Below, one piece after another: positions 15,365 through 25,039 of a stretch of DNA of 64,000 nt. A program made the translations under genes and the position numbers. The notes under the pieces are model-generated. The model saw only the letters and a list, made by a program, of their open reading frames with translations, was not told where the DNA came from and did not search any database. Source of the stretch: JAABQT01 sp035459025 (lineage in GTDB: Bacteria; Pseudomonadota; Gammaproteobacteria; Burkholderiales; SG8-39); the NCBI GenBank assembly GCA_035459025.1, contig DATHYT010000088.1, positions 15,069-79,068 of the forward strand, given 5' to 3'. Each line of letters opens with the position of its first letter. Position 1 is the stretch's first letter.

Positions 15365-16984
15365 GTGAGCACGCCCGATGCGCTGCAGCAGGCACGCGAC
15401 GCCTTCGACCGGCGCGCTTGGGCCGAGGCGCGCGAGCGCCTCGCCGGCGCGGACGAGAACTCGCCGCTCGGCGCCGGGGACCTCGAGCGCCTCGCGACCG
15501 CGTCGTACCTCATGGGCCGCGAGGCCGACTTCCTGCAGTGCCTCGAGCGCGCGTACCAGGCGCACCAGAAGAGCGACGACAGCCCGCGCGCGGCGCGCTG
15601 CGCGTTCTGGCTCGGCCTGCGGCTGCTGCTGCGCGGCGAAGCGGGCCGCGCCACCGCCTGGCTGTCGCGCGCGCGGCGGCTGGTCGAGGGACTCGACTGC
15701 GTCGAGCAGGGCTATCTGCTGCTGCCGGCCGCCGAGCAGCACCTCGACGCAGGTGACGGCGGCACCGCGCACGCGGCCGCGGCCGATGCCGCGGGCATCG
15801 GCGAGCGCTTCGCCGATGCCGATCTCGTCGCCTGCGCGCGCCACCTGCAGGGCCGCGCGCTGATCCAGCAGGCGCGCCTGCAGGAGGGTCTCGCGCTGCT
15901 CGACGAGGCGATGCTCGCGGTGACCGCGGGCGAGTGCTCGCCTATCGTCACCGGGCTGGTCTACTGCAGCGTGATCGACGCCTGCCGCGAGGCCTACGCC
16001 CTCGCGCGGGCGCGCGAGTGGACTTCTGCGCTCGCGCAATGGTCCGAGCAGCAGCCGCAGATGGTGGCGTTCACCACGGCGTGTCTCGTGCACCGAGCCG
16101 AGATCCTGCAGGCGCGCGGCGCCTGGGCCGAGGCGATCGCGGAGGCGCGCCGCGCCTGCGAGCGCTCGAAGCAGGGCGTCGACCTGCGCCCGCCCGCGGC
16201 GGCGTTCTACCAGGAAGCCGAGATCCACCGCCTGCGCGGCGAGTTCGCGGCGGCAGAGGCGGCCTACCGCAGCGCGAGCGAGAGCGGCGCCGACCCGCAA
16301 CCGGGACTGGCGCTGCTACGCCTGGCGCAGGGCGACGCGCAGGCGGCCGCGGCATCCATTCGCCGCGCGCTCGGCGCGACGCCCGACAGGCTGCGGCGCA
16401 CGCGGCTGCTCGCGGCCGGCGTGGAAATCCTGCTTGCCGCGGGCGAGCCCGAGGAAGTCCGCGGCGCCTGCGTGGAGCTCGAGGAGATCGCGCGCAACCA
16501 CCAGACGGACATGCTGGACGCCATGGCGGCGCAGGCGCGCGGCGCGCTCGAGCTTGCGGCCGGCGCGCCGCGGCAGGCCCTCGCGCCGCTGCGTCATGCG
16601 GCGCAGGCGTGGCGGCAGCTCGGCGATCCATACGAGGCGGCGCGCGTACGCGCGCTGCTCGGCGCGGCGTGCCGCGCGCTTGGCGACGAAGACGGCGGCG
16701 CGCTCGAGATCGCGGCTGCGCGCGGCGAGTTCGCGCGCCTCGGAGCGGCACCCGACCTGGCACGGCTCGAAGCGCCCGCGCGCGGCCGCGGGCCGAATCT
16801 CACCGCGCGCGAGCTGCAGGTGCTGCGCCTCGTCGCCACGGGCAAGACCAACAAGGGCATCGCCGCTGCGCTCGAGTTGAGCGAGAAAACGGTCGACCGC
16901 CACCTGAGCAACATCCTCACCAAGCTGGACGTGCCTTCGCGCGCCGCGGCGGTGGCCTACGCGTACGAGAAGAAGTTGATCTGA
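15365..16984 (+). CDS. TPR-containing LuxR-family transcriptional regulator
   Basis: Product 539 aa. Residues 1 to about 455 are helical tetratricopeptide-like repeats (for example READFLQCLERAYQAHQ, AEAIAEARRACERS and AAAEAAYRSASES). The last 65 residues are a LuxR/GerE helix-turn-helix: LTARELQVLRLVATGKTNKG then LELSEKTVDRHLSNILTKL. There is no AAA/STAND ATPase, PAS, GAF or receiver domain, so the signal is probably a protein or ligand bound by the TPR superhelix. GTG start at 15365. The neighbouring hydrolase-methyltransferase fusion on the same strand, 136 bp downstream, is the obvious candidate target. Confidence 0.82.
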   Translation: MSTPDALQQARDAFDRRAWAEARERLAGADENSPLGAGDLERLATASYLMGREADFLQCLERAYQAHQKSDDSPRAARCAFWLGLRLLLRGEAGRATAWLSRARRLVEGLDCVEQGYLLLPAAEQHLDAGDGGTAHAAAADAAGIGERFADADLVACARHLQGRALIQQARLQEGLALLDEAMLAVTAGECSPIVTGLVYCSVIDACREAYALARAREWTSALAQWSEQQPQMVAFTTACLVHRAEILQARGAWAEAIAEARRACERSKQGVDLRPPAAAFYQEAEIHRLRGEFAAAEAAYRSASESGADPQPGLALLRLAQGDAQAAAASIRRALGATPDRLRRTRLLAAGVEILLAAGEPEEVRGACVELEEIARNHQTDMLDAMAAQARGALELAAGAPRQALAPLRHAAQAWRQLGDPYEAARVRALLGAACRALGDEDGGALEIAAARGEFARLGAAPDLARLEAPARGRGPNLTARELQVLRLVATGKTNKGIAAALELSEKTVDRHLSNILTKLDVPSRAAAVAYAYEKKLI

Positions 16985-17120
16985 GCCGGCGGTGCGCGCG
17001 CTATGGGGGAAATCACCCATGCCGCGGCGCGCCGTGGCTGCGGACTTCTGCCGAAGCGCCGCCCGTGCCTGCGGACCTAACGTCGGGTTGCGACCCCAAC
17101 CCACGAGAAGGAGGCACACC

Positions 17121-18815
17121 ATGGTTGCAAGAACGACTGCAAAGATCCCAGCTGCGCCCGCCGGCGACGCCCGCGAAGCGCTGCTTGCCGGCTTGCCTGT
17201 CGCCGAAAGGCGCTTGACGCTCGCCGGTGTCGCCACCGCCGTGCTGGAGGGTGGCACCGGAGCGCCGCTCGTCCTGCTGCACGGCCCGGGCGAGCACGCG
17301 ACGAAGTGGCTGCGCGTCCTGCCGGACCTGGCAAAGCGCCATCGCGTCATCGCGCCGGACCTGCCCGGCCACGGCGCCTCGAACATCGAAGGCGGCGCGC
17401 TCGACGTCGAAGGCGTGCTCGCCTGGCTCGATGCGCTGATCGAGCGCACCTGCAGCGAGCCGCCGGTGCTCGTCGGCCAGATCGTCGGCGGCGCCATCGC
17501 CGCGCGCTATGCCGCGCGGCACGGCGCGCGGCTGAAGGCGCTGGTGCTTGCCGACGCGCTCGGGCTGGCGCCGTTCCAGCCGGCGCCGGAGTTCGGCCAC
17601 GCGCTCATGGAATTCTCGGCGCAGCCGAGCGAAGAGAATCACGACCGCCTGTGGGCGCGCTGCGCGTACGACCTGGATGCCATGCGCGAGCGCATGGGCG
17701 AGCGCTGGCACGCGCTCCGGGCGTACAACCTCGATCGCGCGCGCACGCCGGGCGTGCAGGCGGCGACGGGCGGCCTGATGCAGCAATTCGGCATGCCCGC
17801 GATCCCCGAGGCCGAGCTCGCGCGCATCGGCGTGCCGACGACCCTCATCTGGGGCCGGCACGACCTCGCCACGCCGCTCGGCGTCGCGGAGCGCGCAAGC
17901 CGGCGCTTCGGCTGGCCGCTGCACGTCATCGAGCGCGCCGCCGACGATCCGCCCATGGAGCAGCCCGAGGCGTTCGTGCGGGCGCTGCAAGCCGCGCTGC
18001 GCGAGGACACGCGCGCGGCCTGGGACGCGATCGCGCCCGGCTACGACCGGACCAACACACCGACGCAGATGTGGCTCGCGGGCGAAGGCCTGCGCCGAGC
18101 CGGGCTGCACGCCGGAATGAGCTTTCTCGACGTCGCCGCGGGCAGCGGCGCGCTCAGCCTTCCGGCGGCGCGTCTCGGCGCGCAGGTGATGGCGGTGGAC
18201 CAGTCGCCGGCGATGCTTGAGCTGCTGCAAGCGCGCGCGCGCAAGGAGAAGCTGGAAATCGAAACGCGGGTGATGGACGGGCACGCGCTGGCGCTCGCCG
18301 AGAATCAGTTCGATCTGGCGGGCTCGCAGTTCGGCGTCATGCTGTTTCCCGACATGCCGCAGGGCATCCGCGAGATGGTTCGCGCGGTGAAGCCGGGGGG
18401 GCGCGTGCTGGTGCACGCCTACGGCGATCCACACCGGATCGACTTTCTCGGCTTCCTCGTCGGCGCGCTGCAGTCGGTGCGCCCGGGGTTCGCCGGGCCG
18501 CCGATGGATCCGCCGCCGCTGCCTTTTCAGCTCGCCGATCCGGCGCGGCTGCGCGCCGAACTCGCCGGCGCCGGGCTGAAGGGCGTGCGCGTCGAGACCG
18601 TCACCGAGACCACCGCGTTCCGGGACGGCGAAGCGCTGTGGGACTGGATCGTGTGCAGCAACCCGATCGTCGACGCGGTGCTCGGCAGCCTCAATCTGAC
18701 CGCGGACGAGATCGACACGGCGCGCGGCGCTCTGGACCGGCTGCTGCGCGAGCGCGGCGCCGGCGGCGTGGCGCAGCTTTCCAACCCGGTACACATCGGC
18801 ATCGGCAGCAAGTGA
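17121..18815 (+). CDS. Alpha/beta-hydrolase-like domain fused to SAM methyltransferase
   Basis: Product 564 aa. Residues 30-295 form an alpha/beta-hydrolase fold (LVLLHGPGEHATKWL, DLPGHGAS, WGRHDLATPLG, EQPEAF). The nucleophile elbow that should read G-x-S-x-G is GQIVGG, with Ile121 in place of Ser. The catalytic His before EQPE is replaced by Asp (about residue 275). Residues 310-564 are a class I methyltransferase with motif I LDVAAGSGALSLPAA and VDQSPAMLELL, and ubiE-like post-motifs (MVRAVKPGGRVLVHAYG). The hydrolase half looks non-catalytic and may bind a ligand or present it to the methyltransferase. ATG at 17121 has a strong AAGGAGG site. Confidence 0.85.
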   Translation: MVARTTAKIPAAPAGDAREALLAGLPVAERRLTLAGVATAVLEGGTGAPLVLLHGPGEHATKWLRVLPDLAKRHRVIAPDLPGHGASNIEGGALDVEGVLAWLDALIERTCSEPPVLVGQIVGGAIAARYAARHGARLKALVLADALGLAPFQPAPEFGHALMEFSAQPSEENHDRLWARCAYDLDAMRERMGERWHALRAYNLDRARTPGVQAATGGLMQQFGMPAIPEAELARIGVPTTLIWGRHDLATPLGVAERASRRFGWPLHVIERAADDPPMEQPEAFVRALQAALREDTRAAWDAIAPGYDRTNTPTQMWLAGEGLRRAGLHAGMSFLDVAAGSGALSLPAARLGAQVMAVDQSPAMLELLQARARKEKLEIETRVMDGHALALAENQFDLAGSQFGVMLFPDMPQGIREMVRAVKPGGRVLVHAYGDPHRIDFLGFLVGALQSVRPGFAGPPMDPPPLPFQLADPARLRAELAGAGLKGVRVETVTETTAFRDGEALWDWIVCSNPIVDAVLGSLNLTADEIDTARGALDRLLRERGAGGVAQLSNPVHIGIGSK

Positions 18816-18823
18816 GCGCGCCC

Positions 18824-18851
18824 GGGGCGGCGCTGGTGCGCCGCCCCGGTC
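18824..18851. terminator. GC-rich hairpin between convergent genes
   Basis: Perfect 11-bp stem (18824-18834 with 18841-18851) and 6-nt loop, placed between the stop of the fusion gene and the stop of the VOC gene. No T-tract on either side, so it may be only part of a termination signal. Confidence 0.5.
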
Positions 18852-18860
18852 GACGAACCT

Positions 18861-19763
18861 TCAGTAGGTGCCGCGAAAGGCGTCCTGACCCGGTCGGTAG
18901 TTGACGTTCGTCACGGCGTGATTGCGATTGACCAGCGGCCTGCCGTAGAGCGGATGCGTCATGCTGCGCACCTCGTGCTCGATCTCGAATAGCGGCTCGA
19001 GCGACTGCGGATCGACGATGCGCTGGAAGCGCCACTCGTGCGCGTCGCTCTCCATCGTGACGAGGCCACGCGCCTTCAGCCACGCGTGGGGGCTGGAAAA
19101 GTCGGCGATGTAGACCTGCACGTGGTGCCCGTCGTACGCCGCGACCGGCTCGCTCGACTCCGTGAACAGCAGGCGCTGCCCGCGCCCGATGCGCACCGTG
19201 GCGCGGCCGCCCTCGGCGCTCGCCGGCGCCCGCATCACCTCGGCGTAAAAGCGTGCGATGCCGGCGGCCGTGCCGGGCGGCACATCGAAATCCACGTACA
19301 CGAGGCCGAGCTCGGTCCGCCCGAACTCCGGGCCGGGGGCGTGGCAGCGGATGCGGTTGCCCCAGGGGCAGGTCGCCTCGATGCACCCGCCCTGCTCGCG
19401 CCAGGAAAACTTCGTCGCCGCCTCGGGCACCACGCGCTTCATCTCGGCGCCGGCGAAATCGAGCCGCTTCTTCAGCGCTTCCAGATCCGGCACCACGAAG
19501 CCCGCGCTGCCGCGCAGCACCTGCGCGCGCGGCTGCGCGCCGCGGCTCGGCAGGTGCGCCTGCGTGCGGCCGAAGTTGACCCACATGTTGGTGAACCCGG
19601 TGAAGAGGTACGGATCGCGCGTGCCGCCCAGGCCGACGACGTAGAACAGCGTCGCCAGCCGCTGGTCGGCAATCGTGACGTTGAAGTGCTCGAGCAGGAC
19701 GAGGTTGCCCACGTCCTGCGCCGCGCGGTCGAACTGCGCCTCGGCTTGCTCTGGAGCGTTCAC
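18861..19763 (-). CDS. VOC (glyoxalase/dioxygenase superfamily) protein
   Basis: Product 300 aa built of two vicinal-oxygen-chelate modules: residues 16-110 (LEHFNVTIADQRLATLFYV) and 150-260 (GLVYVDFDVPPGTAAGIARFY then YDGHHVQVYIADF). The histidines in EHFNVTI and HHVQVYI are candidate metal ligands. Enzyme activity and substrate are unknown. GTG at 19763 is chosen over a GTG at 19787 because a TACACT hexamer sits exactly six bases upstream of the former. It faces the hydrolase-methyltransferase gene tail to tail. Confidence 0.78.
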   Translation of the reverse strand: MNAPEQAEAQFDRAAQDVGNLVLLEHFNVTIADQRLATLFYVVGLGGTRDPYLFTGFTNMWVNFGRTQAHLPSRGAQPRAQVLRGSAGFVVPDLEALKKRLDFAGAEMKRVVPEAATKFSWREQGGCIEATCPWGNRIRCHAPGPEFGRTELGLVYVDFDVPPGTAAGIARFYAEVMRAPASAEGGRATVRIGRGQRLLFTESSEPVAAYDGHHVQVYIADFSSPHAWLKARGLVTMESDAHEWRFQRIVDPQSLEPLFEIEHEVRSMTHPLYGRPLVNRNHAVTNVNYRPGQDAFRGTY

Positions 19764-19769
19764 CGCGCC

Positions 19770-19775
19770 AGTGTA
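19770..19775 (-). promoter_or_regulatory. Putative leaderless -10 (TACACT) for the VOC gene
   Basis: On the minus strand TACACT is followed by six bases and the GTG start at 19763. It lies in the 37-bp gap after moeB and decides the start choice for the VOC gene. Confidence 0.45.
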
Positions 19776-19800
19776 GTACAGCGGCACGCGGCGGCGTGCG

Positions 19801-20540
19801 CTACGCGCACACTGCGCAGCCGGGATCCTTCGCCACTTTCACGCTGCGCAGCTCGGAGGCCTTGGCGTCGAACAGCGTCAACTGCCCGAGCGGCGTGTCG
19901 CCCGCTTCGGCCAGCAGCTTCACCGCTTCGAGCGCCTGCATCGCGCCGATGGCGCCGGTCAGGGGCGCGAGCACGCCCATCGTCGAGCACTGCACGTCCT
20001 CCACCTCGCCGTCCTCGGGAAACAGGCACGCGTAGCAGGGCGCGTCCTTCCTTCTCAGGTCGAACACCATCAGCTGCCCGTCGAAGCGGATCGCCGCGCC
20101 GGAGACCAAAGGCCTGGAATACTTGACGCACGCGCGGTTCAACGCATGGCGCGTGGCGAAGTTGTCCGAGCAGTCGAGCACCACGTCCGCCGCGGCCACC
20201 AGGCGGTCGACGTCGGCGTCGGCGACGCGCAGCGCGAGCGGCACGATCTCGACTTCCGGGTTCACCGCCGCGAGCGCCTTGCGCGCTTCCTCGACCTTTA
20301 CCCGCCCGACGGAATCGGTGCGGTAGAGGATCTGGCGCTGCAGGTTGGTGAGGTCGACCGAGTCGGCATCCGCAATCGTCAATCGCCCGATGCCGCTCGC
20401 CGCGAGGTACAGCGCCGCCGGGCAGCCCAGCCCGCCCGCGCCGACGATGAGCGCCGCCGCCGCCCGCAGCCTTTCCTGGCCCTCGATGCCGAACTCTTCG
20501 AGGAGGATGTGGCGGGAGTAGCGAAGGAGCTGCTGGTCGT

Positions 20541-20544
<4 letters not shown>
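19801..20544 (-). CDS. moeB: HesA/MoeB/ThiF-family sulfur-carrier adenylyltransferase
   Basis: Adenylates the C-terminal Gly of a sulfur-carrier protein (MoaD or ThiS) for molybdopterin or thiamine synthesis. Product 247 aa from the CTG at 20544. It starts NDQQLLRYSRHILLEEFG, then the ATP-binding IVGAGGLGCPAALYL, DLTNLQRQILY, and two Cys-x2-Cys zinc pairs (CYAC and the terminal CAVC). There is no ATG, GTG or TTG before 20382, and starting there would delete the nucleotide-binding glycines. The CTG overlaps the ctpA stop as CTGA. ThiF and MoeB roles cannot be separated here. Confidence 0.9.
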
Positions 20545-21950
<1,406 letters not shown>

Positions 21951-21965
21951 GATGTCGTTCGATCC

Positions 21966-23126
21966 TTACTTCAGCACCACCCAGCGCAGCGGGTCGAAAG
22001 CCTGACCGAGGTGCCTGAGTTCAAAGTATAAACCCGATTGCTCGTTGCCCCCACTCGCCCCGACCGTGGCGACGATCTCGCCCGCGGCCACCGGGTCGCC
22101 CGTCTGCTTGAGCAGCGACTCGTTGTTGGCGTAGATGGACAGGTACGCCTCGCCGTGGTCCACGATCAGCAGGTTGCCGTAGCCGCGCATCCAGTCGGCA
22201 TGCACCACCTGCCCCGCGGCCACGGCAAGCACCGGCTGGCCTTCCTTGGCGCGGATGAAGACGCCCTTCTTGCCGACAGGGCCCTCCTGCCTTGGTGCGC
22301 CAAACAGGGCGACGAGTTCCCCTTTCACCGGCAGGCGCAGCTTCCCGCGCAACCCGGAGAACGGCCCGGCGAGCGAGCCCAGCTGCGGCACCGACTCCAC
22401 GCGCGCGAAGCCCGCGCCCGGGCGCGCCTTCAGAACGTGCACTATTTCCTCCACCAGGCGCGCCAGGCGCCGCTCGTCGGCCTGCAGGGTGCCGATCTGG
22501 CGGCGCGCCTTGCGGATGTCGCCGGAAACCCGGTCGAGGATCGTGCGCCGCTCGCGCCGCTCGGCGAGGATGCGCGCGCGGTCGCGCCGGCTCTCGGCCT
22601 CGATCGCCGCCAGGCGCTCCCGCCGCGCTGCGGCCGCGCGGCGCACGGCCTCGGCTTCGGCGAGGTTCGCGCGCAGCGCCTCGCCCAGGCGCGCGGTGGC
22701 GCGCGAGAGCTCCGCGAGGTAGTACAGGCGCCGCGCGACGTCGCTCGGGTTCTCCCCCGAGAGGGCGATCTTCAGCGCGTCGGGGGCGCCGGCGGCGTGG
22801 CGCACGGCGAGCAGCCGCCCGAGCGCGGCTTGCTGGCGCGCGAGGCGCTCGCCGAGCGAGCGGCTCTGCGCGCCCAGGCGCGCGAGCTCGGCCTGCGCGG
22901 CGCGTCCCTCGGCCTCCAGCTTTCGCAGCGTGCGATTGGCCTCCGATATGGCGCGCTCGGAATCGCGCAGCGCGTCGCGCGCTTCGCGCCGGTCGGCCTC
23001 CTTCTCGCCCAGCCCCGCTTTCAGGGCCTCGATGCGCGCGCGCAGCGCCGCCAGGTCCTCCTCGCGGCCGGCGTGCGCCGCGCTCGCGGCGGCGATCGCC
23101 AGCACGACGAGGAGCGCGCGCCTCAG
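21966..23126 (-). CDS. envC: Murein hydrolase activator EnvC (M23 domain), CTG start
   Basis: Product 386 aa from CTG at 23126. The resulting N-terminus RRALLVVLAIAAASAAHA is a good signal peptide, whereas starting at the GTG at 23105 leaves a weak one without basic residues. Residues 25-240 are long coiled coils (LAALRARIEALKAGLGEKEA onward). The C-terminal LytM/M23 domain has VFIRAKEGQPVLAVAAGQVVHA-like sequence and IVDHGEAYLSIYANN. EnvC lacks several M23 zinc ligands and activates amidases during cell separation; the same is likely here. The CTG overlaps the gpmA stop as CTGA. Confidence 0.9.
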   Translation of the reverse strand: MRRALLVVLAIAAASAAHAGREEDLAALRARIEALKAGLGEKEADRREARDALRDSERAISEANRTLRKLEAEGRAAQAELARLGAQSRSLGERLARQQAALGRLLAVRHAAGAPDALKIALSGENPSDVARRLYYLAELSRATARLGEALRANLAEAEAVRRAAAARRERLAAIEAESRRDRARILAERRERRTILDRVSGDIRKARRQIGTLQADERRLARLVEEIVHVLKARPGAGFARVESVPQLGSLAGPFSGLRGKLRLPVKGELVALFGAPRQEGPVGKKGVFIRAKEGQPVLAVAAGQVVHADWMRGYGNLLIVDHGEAYLSIYANNESLLKQTGDPVAAGEIVATVGASGGNEQSGLYFELRHLGQAFDPLRWVVLK

Positions 23127-23863
23127 GCCTTCGCCTTTCCCTGGGCCGAGACCGCGGCAACGCGGCGCGCGATCTCCGCGGCGTCACCCAGGTAGTAGTG
23201 CTTGAGGGGCTTCAGTTCGGCGTCGAGCTCGTACACGAGCGGGATGCCGGTGGGCACGTTCAGGCCGACGATCTCGGCATCCGACACGCCGTCGAGGTGC
23301 TTGATCAGCGCGCGCAGCGAGTTGCCGTGCGCGGCCACCAGCACGCGCTTGCCCGCGCGCACCGCCGGCGCGATCGTGCCGTTCCAGTACGGCAGCACGC
23401 GCGCCACGGTGTCCTTCAGGCATTCGGTGAGCGGCACCTCGGCGCCGGCATAGCGCGGGTCGCGGCCCTCGTAGCGGGGATCCCCGGCCTTGAGCGCGGG
23501 CGGCGGCGTGTCGTAGCTGCGCCGCCAGGCGAGCACCTGCGCTTCGCCGAACTTCGCCGCCATCTCGGCCTTGTTCAGGCCTTGCAGGTCGCCGTAGTGG
23601 CGCTCGTTCAGGCGCCAGCTCTTCAGCACCGGCAGCCAGCAGCAGTCCATCTCCTCCAGCACGAGCCACAGGGTGCGGATGGCGCGCTTCAGGACCGAGG
23701 TGTGCGCGATGTCGAAGGCGTAGCCTTCGGCAGCGAGCAGCCGCCCGGCGGCGCGCGCCTCCTCGACGCCCGCCGGCGACAGGTCGACGTCGGTCCAGCC
23801 GGTGAAGCGGTTCTCGCGGTTCCACGTCGATTCGCCGTGGCGCAGGAACACGATGCGGTGCAT
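23123..23863 (-). CDS. gpmA: 2,3-bisphosphoglycerate-dependent phosphoglycerate mutase
   Basis: Interconverts 3- and 2-phosphoglycerate in glycolysis. Product 246 aa. It opens with the phosphohistidine motif VFLRHGESTWN (His near residue 8) and has the second catalytic His in VLVAAHGNSLRALIKHL and the family segment RHYGDLQGLNK. ATG at 23863 lies seven bases after a TATAAT on the minus strand, with no Shine-Dalgarno, so the message may be leaderless. It heads the gpmA-envC-ctpA-moeB series. Confidence 0.97.
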   Translation of the reverse strand: MHRIVFLRHGESTWNRENRFTGWTDVDLSPAGVEEARAAGRLLAAEGYAFDIAHTSVLKRAIRTLWLVLEEMDCCWLPVLKSWRLNERHYGDLQGLNKAEMAAKFGEAQVLAWRRSYDTPPPALKAGDPRYEGRDPRYAGAEVPLTECLKDTVARVLPYWNGTIAPAVRAGKRVLVAAHGNSLRALIKHLDGVSDAEIVGLNVPTGIPLVYELDAELKPLKHYYLGDAAEIARRVAAVSAQGKAKA

Positions 23864-23870
23864 GCGGTCA

Positions 23871-23878
23871 ATTATAAT
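23871..23878. promoter_or_regulatory. Shared palindromic -10 (ATTATAAT) for gpmA and rhodanese genes
   Basis: ATTATAAT is its own reverse complement, so it supplies a perfect TATAAT on both strands. It lies 7 bp from the gpmA ATG and 9 bp from the rhodanese ATG. Neither gene has a Shine-Dalgarno or a clear -35 in this 24-bp gap. Confidence 0.55.
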
Positions 23879-23887
23879 GTTCCGTTC

Positions 23888-24298
23888 ATGCTTGAATTCC
23901 TGCAGAAGAACATCCTGCTCGTCGCCGCGGCGGTCGGCTCCGGGGCGATGCTGCTGTGGCCGCTGGTGCGCGGGGGGGTCGGCGGCGCCTCGGTGAATAC
24001 GCTGCAGGCGACGCAGCTGATGAACCGGCAGAACGCCCTGGTGCTCGACGTGCGCGAGCCGGCGGCCTACGCCGCGGGCCACATCCTCGGCGCGAAGAAC
24101 CTGCCGCTCGCCGAAATCGACAAGCGTGCCGAAGACTTCGCCAAGCACAAGACGAAGACGGTGATCGTGCATTGCGACACCGGCAGCACCGCAACGCGCG
24201 CCGTGGCGCTGCTCAAGGCGCGCGGCTTCGAGAACGTGTTCAACCTCTCCGGCGGCTTTCGCGCCTGGCTGCAGGGCGGACTGCCGGTGGAGAAGTGA
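23888..24298 (+). CDS. Membrane-anchored rhodanese-like protein (YibN-like)
   Basis: Product 136 aa. One N-terminal membrane segment (residues 9-28) followed by a rhodanese domain: VLDVREPAAYAAGHILGAKNLPL and the active-site loop VHCDTGSTAT with the catalytic Cys. The order rhodanese-grxC-secB-gpsA matches the E. coli yibN-grxC-secB-gpsA cluster. Role is unproven; it may handle sulfane sulfur at the membrane. ATG at 23888, nine bases after TATAAT. Confidence 0.87.
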   Translation: MLEFLQKNILLVAAAVGSGAMLLWPLVRGGVGGASVNTLQATQLMNRQNALVLDVREPAAYAAGHILGAKNLPLAEIDKRAEDFAKHKTKTVIVHCDTGSTATRAVALLKARGFENVFNLSGGFRAWLQGGLPVEK

Positions 24299-24299
24299 T

Positions 24300-24566
24300 T
24301 TGGCGCGCGTGCTCATGTACCTGACCGCCGCCTGCCCCTACTGCCAGGCGGCCCAGCGCCTGCTGGCGCAAAAGGGCGTGAGCGACGTGCAGGCCGTGCG
24401 CGTCGACCTCGAGCCGCAGCGCCGCGACGAGATGCGCGCGCTCTCGGGCCGGCACACGGTGCCGCAAATCTGGATCGGCGGCCGCCATGTCGGCGGCTTC
24501 GACGAGCTGGTCGCGCTGGAGCGCGCGGGCGAGCTCGACCCCCTGCTCGAAACCCAGAGGACCTGA
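24300..24566 (+). CDS. grxC: Glutaredoxin 3
   Basis: Small dithiol oxidoreductase of 88 aa using glutathione. The redox motif is CPYC near residue 12, with the cis-proline segment TVPQIWIGG and the GGFDELVAL glutathione-binding tail. The TTG at 24300 is the only start that keeps the first beta strand; it follows the rhodanese stop by one base. Secure. Confidence 0.95.
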   Translation: MARVLMYLTAACPYCQAAQRLLAQKGVSDVQAVRVDLEPQRRDEMRALSGRHTVPQIWIGGRHVGGFDELVALERAGELDPLLETQRT

Positions 24567-24570
24567 CCCC

Positions 24571-25035
24571 ATGGCCGAAGAGCAGCAGCCCAGCTTCCAG
24601 ATCGAGAAGATCTACGTGAAGGACCTCTCGCTCGAGATTCCCGGCGCGCCGCAGGTATTCCTCGAGGCGCAGACGCCGCAGCTCGAGATCCAGGTGAGGA
24701 ACGAATCGTCGCGCTTCGCCGAGGGCCTGTTCGAGGTGGTGATCACCGTCACGGTGACCGCCAAGGCGGGCGAGAAGACCTTGTTCCTCGCCGAGGCCGC
24801 GCAGGCCGGCATCTTTTCCCTGCGCAACGTGCCCGAGGCGGACCTCGAGCCGCTGCTTGCGGTGGCCTGCCCGACCATCCTCTACCCGTATGCGCGCGAG
24901 GCGGTGTCGGATGCAGTGACGCGCGGCGGCTTTCCGCCCGTGCTGCTCGCGCCGGTGTCGTTCGAGGCGATCTACGCGCAGCGCCAGCAGCAAAAGGCCG
25001 GCGGCGGCGCGCCCCAGGCCGAGGCGGCGGGCTAG
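24571..25035 (+). CDS. secB: Protein-export chaperone SecB
   Basis: Product 154 aa. Cytosolic tetrameric chaperone that keeps preproteins unfolded and delivers them to SecA. Family marks: FQIEKIYVKDLSLEIPGAP at the N-terminus, the beta-rich ITVTVTAKAGEKTLFLAEA, and YPYAREAVSDAVTRGGFPPVLL. The C-terminal tail is Gln/Ala/Gly-rich. ATG at 24571, 4 bp after grxC. Secure. Confidence 0.97.
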   Translation: MAEEQQPSFQIEKIYVKDLSLEIPGAPQVFLEAQTPQLEIQVRNESSRFAEGLFEVVITVTVTAKAGEKTLFLAEAAQAGIFSLRNVPEADLEPLLAVACPTILYPYAREAVSDAVTRGGFPPVLLAPVSFEAIYAQRQQQKAGGGAPQAEAAG

Positions 25036-25039
25036 CGCC

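Noticed and set aside
14316..19800. Horizontally acquired genomic island
   Set aside because: Base composition and codon use look like the rest of the window, and there is no integrase, tRNA junction or direct repeat; unusual content alone does not show transfer.
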